A stretch of 64,000 nt of DNA from Thermohalobaculum sp039822785 (GTDB taxonomy: Bacteria > Pseudomonadota > Alphaproteobacteria > Rhodobacterales > Rhodobacteraceae), in contig JBCBMO010000007.1 of assembly GCA_039822785.1 (NCBI GenBank), positions 124,001 to 188,000 of the forward strand. Reading direction: 5' to 3'. The notes beneath the pieces are model-generated. The model saw only the letters and a program-made list of their open reading frames with translations, had not been told where the DNA came from and searched no databases. Positions 26,106 through 35,406 of this stretch are shown piece by piece. Every line of letters starts with the position of its first letter. The stretch's first letter is position 1. The position numbers and the translations under genes are program-made.

Positions 26106-27244
26106 GACAGGATCGTCCGTCCGCGGCGGGGCAGATGAGGAATGGCATCCAGCATCGTCGCGCGCCGCAGATCACCCTCCGGGACGTCAAGCGGCCGGTG
26201 GCCGGCCGGACAGGCGGCGGCCAGGGCGTCCATCTGCGCCGGATCGACCGCACAGGCACCGGCACGATCCACCGCATCGATCAGCGCGCCCCAATCGGTG
26301 GCACGGCGCTTAGGCTGCACCCAAAAGGCCATCTCCCGGGCGCCGAGGCCGGCATAGAGATCGGGAAAGCGCGCGTTCACCCCATCTGGCCAGACGGCGC
26401 CCTTGGGGTCGAGCGCCACCGCCGACAGCCCGGGTTCGCCGGGCCCCGGCGCGACATAGAGACAGGGAATGCCATAGGCGATCGCGATGGCGATGCCGTG
26501 CAGCGAGGTCGAGACGATCCGCCGGCACGCGCGCAGTTCGTCAAGCTTGTCGGCGATACCCGCCAAGGTGGGCGGGGCGACCATCGTGATCAGGCGGATA
26601 CCGCTATCCTCCTCCGACACCTCATAGCGCGCAAGGCCCGGTTTGGGGGTCACGGTCAGTTGCCGATCGGCAAGCTCCGCCAGGTGCAGCACAACGCCCA
26701 GATCGCACCGCTTCTCCACCGGTCGGTGGTGAAACCGCGGCAACAGAAGCGCCGGATCGCCATAGGGCAGTGCCGGGAAATCGCCGCCCGACAGGAGCCG
26801 CGCCGCATAGGGCCCCCGCGTCGCAGCCAACTGCAGCCGCGTGCCGGCAGGCGGCCGGTAGGGTTCCTTGGGCCCCGGTGCGAGCGGATCGGCATTGGGG
26901 GAGCATCCGGTGCCCCAAAGATCGACCGTGCCCCCACTCAGCCCCTGCCCGATCGTGCCGATCGCCGCCATGCGCTCACCGCGACCGGTCATCGGCGCCC
27001 GCGCCACCGGCCTGCCGGAGACGAGCGCCACCATCACGGGGCTGAGAGCATCGCCGAGATTGACGTAAGCCGGGGTCTCTGGCGTCGCGGAGACGCCGCC
27101 GGCCCAGGCCAGCGGCACCGCGCCGGCGCTGCTTCGCCAATCGCTTCGCCAACCCTCCCGCCAGCCGCCGCGCTTCGGCGCTTCCAGGGGCACGGTAAGG
27201 TCGCCGGCCCCGACGGAGATACCGCTATCGCCCTGATCTTGCAC
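26102..27244 (-). CDS. Polysaccharide pyruvyl transferase (single domain)
   Basis: 380 residues with one PS_pyruv_trans domain. The motifs are YVNLGDALSP near 60, AAIGTIGQG, DLWGTGCSP, AATRGPYAARLL, YGDPALLLPRF and STSLHGIAIAIAYG. It is closely related to both halves of the tandem gene that follows. The GTG start at 27244 has GAGGA about 6 bases upstream. It is the first gene of a minus-strand operon (27244 down to about 21553) that diverges from rkpA. Confidence 0.87.
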   Translation of the reverse strand: MQDQGDSGISVGAGDLTVPLEAPKRGGWREGWRSDWRSSAGAVPLAWAGGVSATPETPAYVNLGDALSPVMVALVSGRPVARAPMTGRGERMAAIGTIGQGLSGGTVDLWGTGCSPNADPLAPGPKEPYRPPAGTRLQLAATRGPYAARLLSGGDFPALPYGDPALLLPRFHHRPVEKRCDLGVVLHLAELADRQLTVTPKPGLARYEVSEEDSGIRLITMVAPPTLAGIADKLDELRACRRIVSTSLHGIAIAIAYGIPCLYVAPGPGEPGLSAVALDPKGAVWPDGVNARFPDLYAGLGAREMAFWVQPKRRATDWGALIDAVDRAGACAVDPAQMDALAAACPAGHRPLDVPEGDLRRATMLDAIPHLPRRGRTILS

Positions 27245-27462
27245 GCAGGTTCCTCACGCTACACCGCTGCGCGCACGGGGCCCGGAGCCAGCGCCGCAGC
27301 CCCCTCGATCTAGCCGGTCAACCTTAATGGGATCCTACCGAAGCCGTCTCCGAAACGCGCCCATGCTCGCAACCTTCGATCAACCATTGGCTGCTTATGA
27401 ACGGTGTGATGGGCGCCTGAGAGGGTCTGCCCAGGGGCGAAAACCGGTCAGAAGGACCACCG
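27245..27462. promoter_or_regulatory. Divergent promoter region between the pyruvyl-transferase operon and rkpA
   Basis: 218 bases without a gene. It is locally AT-richer (about 27318-27335 and 27375-27410) than anything nearby, as expected for back-to-back promoters. I cannot place -35/-10 boxes with confidence. The rkpA side ends with an AAGGA Shine-Dalgarno 6 bases before the ATG. Confidence 0.5.
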
Positions 27463-30400
27463 ATGGCGGCACGCAGAACCGAAGTCGAGACCGCAGGAAC
27501 CGGCGGCGGACATGGCGCAGAGGTCCACGGCCCGGTAGCCACCGCTGCCCGGCGTCCGGTTGCCTCCGCGCAGTCACTGTCGCTGGCCATCACCGGGTTA
27601 GCCTGTCGCCTGCCGGGCGCCGACACGCCGGAGGCATTGTGGAGCATGCTCTGGGCGGGCGACGACGCCATCGGCATGATCCCCGAGGACCGATGGGCGG
27701 CGGTCACCTTCGACGGCACGCCACCCGCAAGCGGGCGCAGCTACACACGCGCGGCCGGCGTATTGGACAACATCTGGGACTTCGACGCGGCGTTCTTCGG
27801 CATCTCCGCGCGCGAGGCCGCGCAGATGGATCCTCAGCAGCGCCTGATGCTCGAGCTCGCCTGGGAGGCGCTGGAGGACGCCGGCCTGCCGGGAGGCGCC
27901 TATCGCCGCAACCCCGACGACCCGAGCGGGCCGGGGCGCACGGGGGTCTATATCGGCGCTGCCAGCATGGATCATGCCCAGCGTTTCGCATCGGATGCCG
28001 CGGGCATCGACAGCCCCTTCATGACCGGCAACACGCTCTCGATCATCGCGAACCGGATCAGCCATTTCTTCGATTTCCAGGGGCCGAGCCTGACGATTGA
28101 CACGGCCTGCGCTTCCTCGATGACCGCGCTGCATCTGGCCGCCGGCGCGCTGGAGCGCGGTGAGATCGACACGGCGGTCGTGGGGGGCGTCAACCTGCTC
28201 CTGCAGCCCTTCAACTTCGTGGGCTTCAGCCGCGCGGGCATGCTGTCGCCCAGCGGGCGCTGCCGGCCTTTCGACGCGGCGGCCGACGGGTATGTCCGCG
28301 GCGAGGGGGGCGTGGTCATCGTGCTGCGCCGTCTGGACGCCGCCCTAGGCGGCGGCGAGCCCGTGCAGGCCGTGCTGGCCGCCAGCGGGATTGGCACCGA
28401 TGGCCACAAGGTCGGCCTGACGCGCCCCGCGGTCGCCGCGCAGGCATCGCTGGTCGCGGCGGTGCACGAGGCGGCAGCGCTGCCGCCCGGCGCCCTCGCC
28501 TTCGTGGAGGCGCATGGCACCGGCACCCCAACCGGCGACCCGGTGGAGGCAGCGGCCATCGCCACGGCGGTCGGCCCCGCGCGGGAGGGGCTGGCACCAC
28601 TGCCCATCGGCTCGATCAAGGGTGCGATCGGCCACCTGGAGCCTGCGGCTGGCCTCGCCGGCCTGCTGAAGGCGGTGCTGTCCCTCCGGGAAGGCAAGCT
28701 GCCCGCCAGCCCGCATGTCAACACGGTGAACCCGGCCGTGGCGGCAGAGGAGGCGGTGACTGTGGCCCTCGCCAACGCACCCCTCATGCATGCCACCGGC
28801 ACCGTGCCCGCGGCCGGCGTGTCCTCCTTCGGCTTCGGCGGCGCAAATGCCCATGTCGTCCTGCGGGCCCCCGCGCCGGAGGAAACGGCACCGGCGATTT
28901 CACCCGGTACGGCGACCAGTCACCTGCCGGCGCTCACGCTGTCGGCTGCCACCGAAGACGCGCTCGCGGCCCTAGCGGCGCGCTGGCAAGGTCAGGCTGC
29001 GGGTTCGGCCACAGCGCAGACTGCCGCACGGCGCACCCTTATGGCCGAGCGGGCCGTCATCGCCGCGCAGACGACCGAAACCCAGGCGGCCGCGCTCGAC
29101 GCACTCGGCGGCGGCCGGAGCCACCCAGCGCTGACACGCTGCCATGCCCTGCCACCGGATCGCGCTGGCATCGCCTTCTTCTATGCCGGCAACGGCGGGC
29201 AGTGGGCCGGGATGGGAGAGCGCCTGCTCGCCGACGACGCCGCTGCCCGCAGGGGATTCGCCGAGTCGCGCGACGCGCTCGTGGCGGCAGGCGGGCCAGA
29301 CCCCAAGGCGCTCATGGCCGACCCTGCGCTGGAGGCACGTTTAGCTGACAGCGTGGCGGCACAGACGCTGCTCTTTGCCCAGCAGGTCGCCACGACCGCG
29401 GCCCTGCACCACGCCGGCCTTACGCCGGCGCTCGTCGCTGGGCATTCGGTGGGCGAGGTCACCGCGGCCTGGGCCGCCGGCTGCCTGGATCTGGCGGCGG
29501 CCGCCAGGCTCATTGTCGGGCGCGCCACGGCCATCGAGCCGCTTCGCGACAGCGGCACCATGGCGGCCCTCCTCAGCGATGCGGAAACGGCCCTGTCGCT
29601 GATCGAGGCCGCGGGGCTCGCGCGCGAGGTTTGCCTGGCGGCCGAGAACAGCCAGCGCAGCGTCACCCTTTCGGGCACACGCGAGGGGATAGAGACCCTG
29701 GCCCGCGTGGCCCGAGAACGCCGCCTGGCGCTACGCCGCCTGCCGGTTGCCTATCCCTACCACGCCGCCCCGCTCGAGCAGGTAGAGCAGGCGATGCGCG
29801 AAACCTTCGCCGGCATCTCAGGTCGCGCGGGCACGATCCCGCTCGCCTCCACCGTAACCGGCGGTCTGATCGAGGGTACGGCCCTGGACGAGGCGCATTG
29901 GTGGGCCAACGCGCGCCGGCCCGTCCGCTTTCGCGCCGTGGTCGAGGGGGCGGCGGCATCCGGCTGCGGCTTCTTCGTCGAAATCGGGCCACGGCCGATC
30001 CTGTCGAGCTACATCCGCGACACCTTGGGGGAGGCAGCCGAGGACGCGATCATCACCGCCACCGAAAACGCGCCGCCCACCCGCACCGGATCCCGTGGCA
30101 CGGCCGAGGATGGCGGGGCGGCGCCCGCCGCCCAGCGGATCGCAGCGCTCGCCAGGGCGACAGAAGCACAGGGCACGGCCGCTGCCCCGCTTGGCCCGGC
30201 AGTTGCCGGCCTGCCGCGCTACCCCTGGCAGCACAACCACCACCGCGCTGCGCCCTCTGCCACGGCGATCGACCTCTTCGGAGTCGATTGCAAGGACGCG
30301 CTGATCCGCCCGCGAACGCCCTTGCTGGGTGGTCGTGACCGGGCGGGAGAAGGCGCATGGCACGGCACAGCGGATGTCACGCAGACGCCATGGCTTGCCG

Positions 30401-33400
30401 AACACCGCATCGCAGGGCATTGCCTGGCGCCGGCCGCCCTCTTCGCGGCCCTGGCGATCGAGGCCCTTCACCGAGAGTCGCCGCCAAGGGCCGCGGGCGT
30501 TGCGCCTGCCGTCGAACTGGTCGACCTCGCCATCGATGCGCCACTGGCTCTGTTGGACGAGCGAGCCATCGCCCTGCGTACCCAGCTCGACCGGGAGGGA
30601 CGCCAGATCCTCATCTCGGCCGCAGGCGGCATGGGGGGCGCGTGGCAAACGCATGCCAGAGCTCGCTTCCGCCAGCCCGCTGCCCCTATCGAAGGCCGCC
30701 ATTACGCCGCTGATGCAGGGAGCACGGCGCAGGCTCACACCGCCCTGGCGCACGAGCTCTACGCGGCGCTTGAGCGCCATGGCCTTGCGTACGGCCCGGC
30801 CTTCCAGCGGCTCACGGAGATCGAGGTCTCCGCGGATTATACCAGGGCGACCATCGCGGCGCCGGGTCGTGTCGATGCCAGCTCCGATCGCGCACCCGCC
30901 AGACTGCCCGACGCGCGGGCCTTCGCGCTGCACCCAACTGTGCTGGACGCGGCCTTTCACGCCCTTATGCCCCTCATCGCCGCGGCGGAGCCCGAACACG
31001 ATGCGCCCTTCCTGCCGGTCCGGATCACGCGGCTCCGCTTGGCAAAGGCGGCAGATCCGGATCAGCCCCTACGCGTCACTGCCCGGCTCACCCGTCGCGG
31101 CCTGCGCAGCATGGAAGCGACGCTCTCCCTCCATGATCCGCAAGGGGCGCCCGTCGCGGTGCTGGAGGGGCTTGGTCTGGAGCGCGCCGACCGGGCCACT
31201 GGCAGCAGCACATCGACCGTGCCTGTCGCCTGGCAGCGGACCTTCCGGACCATCAGCCCCGCCCCTGCGGCGCCACTGGCGGAGACGGCGGTAGACCTCG
31301 CCGCGAAGCTCCGGGCCGCGGGGATCCTCGCCCCATCGCCGATCGCGCCCGATCCTCTGGCGCGCCTCGAGCCAGGCGCGATCCTGCTCGAGGAGATCTG
31401 CCGTACACAGATGGCCGCGGTCGTCGCCGCGCTCCGCGATACGGCGGACCAGGATCAGGGACCCTCAACGGATAAGGCGCGGGCGCGCCTGGCAGAAGTC
31501 GCCGCCGGCCGTCCTGCACCGACCGGCGAGACAACCAGCGATTTGGTACGCGGGCTCCTCGCGCATGATCCGCGGCGCGGCACAGACGTGCAGATGGCAC
31601 TCGACCTCCCGGAGCACGCAGTCGCGCTCGTGGCCGAGGCGGGGGAGGAGGCGGCCGCAGCGCCCACGCCAGGCGTCGCAGCACCGCTGCCAGGACCCCG
31701 CCAATCGGCCCTGGAGGAGGCCGCCACGGCGGCAGCCGAGACCTGGCTGGCAGAACGCGGCGACCGGCCCGCGCGCATCTGCGCCATCGGTCTCTCCGCC
31801 GCCGCATGCAAACGGCTCTCCGCGCATGAGTCAGCAGCGGATCTCGTGGCTTGGGCGGGGGCGGACGACGGCACCGAAACACCGATCGAGGTCGACCTGT
31901 TGCTGATTGCAGGCGCCACAGGGTCGCTGGGCCAGGCACAGCGAAGCAAGCTGATGGACAGCATGGCTCCAGACGGCCTGCTCTTGGCTGCAGAGGTCGA
32001 CCCGCAAGGCGACACGCTGGCGGCCCTATCGAGCCTTGCCTTGCCCCAGGACGCCTGGCGCGCAGCAGGCGCAACCGTGACGTGTATGGCGCTGGCCACG
32101 CCGGCGCTCGCGGGCACGCTGCTGGCGGGCCGACCGCCCGTTCTCCATCCTAAAGGCACCGCCGAAACCACCGCGGACGAGGCCTATGTCTGGCTCAGCG
32201 ATCAACCCGACACCGCAGCGGCACCCGAAGCAGACGCCAGGCACGTACCCGTGGAGGCTACCCAGTGTGATTGGCGGCCGATGGGGCGCCCGGGGCGCCT
32301 GGCCGGGCGCACCGTGATCGTCATGCCGCCCCTACAACCAGGGGAAGCCGAACCCCCGGACACCCTGCAGGGCGTCGACGTCCAAGAGGCGTCCCCGCAC
32401 CCTGTTGTCCCGACGACCGAGGCGCTCGAAGCCCCCATCGAGCGTCGCATCGCCCTCTGTCGCGCCCTCGCGCGGCGCGCCCCGGCAGATCGACCCCATT
32501 GCATCGTGTTCCTGTCGCGGACGGCCGAGGCTCCCTTTAGCGCCGCCATCGCCGCGCTGCGCCGCGTCCTGGTCAACGAGATGCCGGATATCCGATGGCG
32601 TCTCCTCACCCTCCCGGACGGTACAGTGGCGGCAGCGCCGCAGACCATAGACAGCCTGCGCCGCCTCGTCGATCCGGCAAATGCCCTAGTTGCGGAGGGC
32701 GAGGCGACGCTGCATGCCGACGGGCAACTCAGTGCCCCTCGGCATATGCCAACTACCCCATCCCAAACGCCGCCTCCTGCGTCTGACGCGGGCTGGAACC
32801 TCAGCCCCGCCCGGCCCCGCGATCTGTCGAGCCTCAGCTGGCAGACCATCGCGACATCTGAGGACGCCACCGCGATCGACAACGCATGCGACGACGCAGC
32901 TTCTCGACCCGCGTACCGCCCCTCTCCGGCGCGCAGGGCCGCAAGTGTCCCGCAGGCACTCCCGCCGGGCGCGGCACTCGTTCGGGTGGAAGCGGCCGCG
33001 CTGAACTTCCGGGACGTGATGGCCGCCCTTGGCCGTCTTCCACCGCTCGCGCTGGAGAACGGCTTCACCGGCGCGCGCCTGGGTATGGAGATGGCCGGCA
33101 GCGTCATCGCGGTGGGAGAGGGCGTTTCGCTCGCCCCCGGCACCGCGGTCATGGGCTTCGCGCCGGGCGCACTCGCCAGCACTGTGGTCACCGATGCCCG
33201 GCTCCTTGCCCCCCGCCCGTCAGCGCTCGACCCGGTCGAGGCAGCGGCACTGCCGGCTGCCTATCTCACCGCATCGCGCGCGCTCGAAGGGTTGGCCCAG
33301 CTACGCGAGGGGGAGACGGTGCTCATCCACGGCGCAACCGGCGGCGTCGGCCTTGCTGCCATGGCGATCGCCGCGCGGTGTGGCGCCCGGGTCTTCGCCA

Positions 33401-35406
33401 CGGCTGGCACGCCGGCGAAGCGTCGCTTTGCCAAAGCGCAGGGCGCGCTGGACGCCTTCGACAGCCGTGGCACGGACTTCGTCGATCGACTTCGCGCCGC
33501 GACGGATGGGCGCGGCGCAGACGTGGTGCTGAACGCCCTGGCGGGGGATGCACTGCGCCGCGGGCTGGACGCTCTGGCTCCCTTCGGTCGCTTCGTGGAG
33601 CTCGGCAAGGCCGATCTTGTGGCCAATACCGCGCTGCCGCTGCGACCCTTTCTGCGCAGCCTCTCCTTTCTCACCCTCGATGCCGACCTGCTACTTGCTA
33701 TGGCGCCCGAGGGGATCGCGGAGGCACTCGAGGAGATCGGCGTAGCCGTGGCTGAGCGCAAGCTACCACCGCTGCCGGTGCAGTGCTTTGATGCGACACA
33801 GGCGCCCCAGGCCTTCGACCGGATGCGCCGCGGCGCGCATCTGGGCAAGCTGGTCATCACCCCACCCCAACCCGCCGAGAGCACGGCGGTTCCGGCGCCC
33901 CAAGGCTCAGCGATGGGACGGCGGAGGCAGCCCGTCCCCCTCACGACCACAACACGCTCCGCGGAGACCTGGATCATCGCCGGAGGCACCGGCGGGATCG
34001 GCCTGGCACTGGGTGCCGCCATCGCGCACCGCCGCAGGGCCAACGTCTGGCTCTTGGCGCGCCGGGAGCCGAGCGCAGAGGTCAAGGCGGAGATCGCACG
34101 TCAGCAGGCCGCTGGCGCCGACCTACGCCTGCATCTCGGCGATGCCGCGGCGCCCGAAACGCTTCAGGCGCTCTGCGACCAACTGTCGGCGGCGGACGCG
34201 CAGGTAGCTGGCATCCTGCACGCCGCCGTGACCGCAGAGGACGGACCGATCGCCTCGCAAACCTCCGCCCGGCTACGCGCCGTGATGCGCGCCAAGACGG
34301 GCGTCGCCCGCGCCTTGGTTCAGGCCGCGGAGCGCTGGCCGGAATGCCACCTCATCTTCCTCGGCTCGATTGCCGCCACCATCGGCAACCCGCATCAGGC
34401 GGCCTATGCTGCCGCAAATGCGGCGCTTGAGGGGATCGTCCATCGCCACCGCCAAGCCGGGCGGCGGGCAAGCCTCCTGGCATTGGCCCCCGTCTGCGAC
34501 GCAGGTCTCCTGACGCGGGCGCCGGCACTCGGCCGCCTCCTAGAGGATCGCCTCGCTCGCCATTTCGGCACCCGGCCTCTCACGGTCGCAATGGTGGTGG
34601 AGGCGCTGCTGACACTGGTCGATCAACCGCGCCCACCAGCGGTTACCACGCTGCTCGGACCCCGAATCGACCCGGCCGCGCAACCAGCCTCAGCGGGCGA
34701 GGCCCGCCTTCCCATTCTGGAGGAACCGGCCTTCACGGGTCTCGCGCAGCAAACGGCGGAGGGAGAGGGCGGGCATGCCGAAGCCGCCTCTGCCGCTGCT
34801 CTGCGCGCGATGTCGGCGGCGCAGCGCCGCCCGGCGCTGGAGGCTGAGCTAAAGCGTCTGGCCGGGTCGGTGCTCAACCAGCCCCCGACCACGATCGACC
34901 TGGGCCGTCCCCTCGCCGATATCGGCTTCGACAGTCTGATGGCCGTGGATCTGCGGCTCGCGGCGGAGGGGGCTTTGGGGATCAGTCTGCCCCTAGGCGG
35001 CCTCGGCGACGGTGTCTCACTTAGTGACCTCGCACGGGAGATGGACAAGGCCATGGCAGCGGAATCGCAAGAGCTAGAGACAGTCGCAGACCTTGCCACA
35101 GGTAACGACCGCCACCTCCGCGACTGGGCTACCCCGCCCACGGCGAAGCCTGTGCCGGATGCGCGTCACCGGGAGGTTGCGGCCGATGAGGCACAGCCGA
35201 CGGCCCCGGTGGAACCACGGCAGCGCGCCTCGGCGCCGGCGCGACACCAGGCCGGCGCAGAGGACCGCGATCTGGAGACCTTGCTCGGAAGCCATGCGGC
35301 GGCACTCTCCACCGATGCGCGCGCATCGCTCGCGAAGGCCCTGTCCCGTCCGGACCAGACGCCGACACGCGGCCAGAACCAGCACCAGAGAGAGCGCCAT
35401 GGCTGA
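27463..35406 (+). CDS. rkpA: RkpA-like type I polyketide/fatty acid synthase (KS-AT-DH-ER-KR-ACP)
   Basis: 2647 residues. Ketosynthase 40-475 has active Cys216 (DTACASSM), EAHGTGTPTGDP and a GAIGHLEP His. Acyltransferase 570-860 has Ser662 (GHSVGE). Dehydratase 950-1250 has His981 (HRIAGHCLAP). Enoylreductase 1845-2140 has HGATGGVG near 1956. Ketoreductase 2165-2380 has GGTGGIG and Tyr2315. ACP 2460-2535 has Ser2491 (GFDSLM). Residues ~1250-1840 hold what look like relics of a methyltransferase and a structural pseudo-KR. All domains needed for a saturated acyl chain are intact. The order and neighbours match Sinorhizobium RkpA, needed for K-antigen capsule. It is cytoplasmic, and its ACP needs a phosphopantetheinyl transferase from elsewhere. 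The 3' end overlaps rkpG by 8 bases. Confidence 0.9.
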   Translation: MAARRTEVETAGTGGGHGAEVHGPVATAARRPVASAQSLSLAITGLACRLPGADTPEALWSMLWAGDDAIGMIPEDRWAAVTFDGTPPASGRSYTRAAGVLDNIWDFDAAFFGISAREAAQMDPQQRLMLELAWEALEDAGLPGGAYRRNPDDPSGPGRTGVYIGAASMDHAQRFASDAAGIDSPFMTGNTLSIIANRISHFFDFQGPSLTIDTACASSMTALHLAAGALERGEIDTAVVGGVNLLLQPFNFVGFSRAGMLSPSGRCRPFDAAADGYVRGEGGVVIVLRRLDAALGGGEPVQAVLAASGIGTDGHKVGLTRPAVAAQASLVAAVHEAAALPPGALAFVEAHGTGTPTGDPVEAAAIATAVGPAREGLAPLPIGSIKGAIGHLEPAAGLAGLLKAVLSLREGKLPASPHVNTVNPAVAAEEAVTVALANAPLMHATGTVPAAGVSSFGFGGANAHVVLRAPAPEETAPAISPGTATSHLPALTLSAATEDALAALAARWQGQAAGSATAQTAARRTLMAERAVIAAQTTETQAAALDALGGGRSHPALTRCHALPPDRAGIAFFYAGNGGQWAGMGERLLADDAAARRGFAESRDALVAAGGPDPKALMADPALEARLADSVAAQTLLFAQQVATTAALHHAGLTPALVAGHSVGEVTAAWAAGCLDLAAAARLIVGRATAIEPLRDSGTMAALLSDAETALSLIEAAGLAREVCLAAENSQRSVTLSGTREGIETLARVARERRLALRRLPVAYPYHAAPLEQVEQAMRETFAGISGRAGTIPLASTVTGGLIEGTALDEAHWWANARRPVRFRAVVEGAAASGCGFFVEIGPRPILSSYIRDTLGEAAEDAIITATENAPPTRTGSRGTAEDGGAAPAAQRIAALARATEAQGTAAAPLGPAVAGLPRYPWQHNHHRAAPSATAIDLFGVDCKDALIRPRTPLLGGRDRAGEGAWHGTADVTQTPWLAEHRIAGHCLAPAALFAALAIEALHRESPPRAAGVAPAVELVDLAIDAPLALLDERAIALRTQLDREGRQILISAAGGMGGAWQTHARARFRQPAAPIEGRHYAADAGSTAQAHTALAHELYAALERHGLAYGPAFQRLTEIEVSADYTRATIAAPGRVDASSDRAPARLPDARAFALHPTVLDAAFHALMPLIAAAEPEHDAPFLPVRITRLRLAKAADPDQPLRVTARLTRRGLRSMEATLSLHDPQGAPVAVLEGLGLERADRATGSSTSTVPVAWQRTFRTISPAPAAPLAETAVDLAAKLRAAGILAPSPIAPDPLARLEPGAILLEEICRTQMAAVVAALRDTADQDQGPSTDKARARLAEVAAGRPAPTGETTSDLVRGLLAHDPRRGTDVQMALDLPEHAVALVAEAGEEAAAAPTPGVAAPLPGPRQSALEEAATAAAETWLAERGDRPARICAIGLSAAACKRLSAHESAADLVAWAGADDGTETPIEVDLLLIAGATGSLGQAQRSKLMDSMAPDGLLLAAEVDPQGDTLAALSSLALPQDAWRAAGATVTCMALATPALAGTLLAGRPPVLHPKGTAETTADEAYVWLSDQPDTAAAPEADARHVPVEATQCDWRPMGRPGRLAGRTVIVMPPLQPGEAEPPDTLQGVDVQEASPHPVVPTTEALEAPIERRIALCRALARRAPADRPHCIVFLSRTAEAPFSAAIAALRRVLVNEMPDIRWRLLTLPDGTVAAAPQTIDSLRRLVDPANALVAEGEATLHADGQLSAPRHMPTTPSQTPPPASDAGWNLSPARPRDLSSLSWQTIATSEDATAIDNACDDAASRPAYRPSPARRAASVPQALPPGAALVRVEAAALNFRDVMAALGRLPPLALENGFTGARLGMEMAGSVIAVGEGVSLAPGTAVMGFAPGALASTVVTDARLLAPRPSALDPVEAAALPAAYLTASRALEGLAQLREGETVLIHGATGGVGLAAMAIAARCGARVFATAGTPAKRRFAKAQGALDAFDSRGTDFVDRLRAATDGRGADVVLNALAGDALRRGLDALAPFGRFVELGKADLVANTALPLRPFLRSLSFLTLDADLLLAMAPEGIAEALEEIGVAVAERKLPPLPVQCFDATQAPQAFDRMRRGAHLGKLVITPPQPAESTAVPAPQGSAMGRRRQPVPLTTTTRSAETWIIAGGTGGIGLALGAAIAHRRRANVWLLARREPSAEVKAEIARQQAAGADLRLHLGDAAAPETLQALCDQLSAADAQVAGILHAAVTAEDGPIASQTSARLRAVMRAKTGVARALVQAAERWPECHLIFLGSIAATIGNPHQAAYAAANAALEGIVHRHRQAGRRASLLALAPVCDAGLLTRAPALGRLLEDRLARHFGTRPLTVAMVVEALLTLVDQPRPPAVTTLLGPRIDPAAQPASAGEARLPILEEPAFTGLAQQTAEGEGGHAEAASAAALRAMSAAQRRPALEAELKRLAGSVLNQPPTTIDLGRPLADIGFDSLMAVDLRLAAEGALGISLPLGGLGDGVSLSDLAREMDKAMAAESQELETVADLATGNDRHLRDWATPPTAKPVPDARHREVAADEAQPTAPVEPRQRASAPARHQAGAEDRDLETLLGSHAAALSTDARASLAKALSRPDQTPTRGQNQHQRERHG

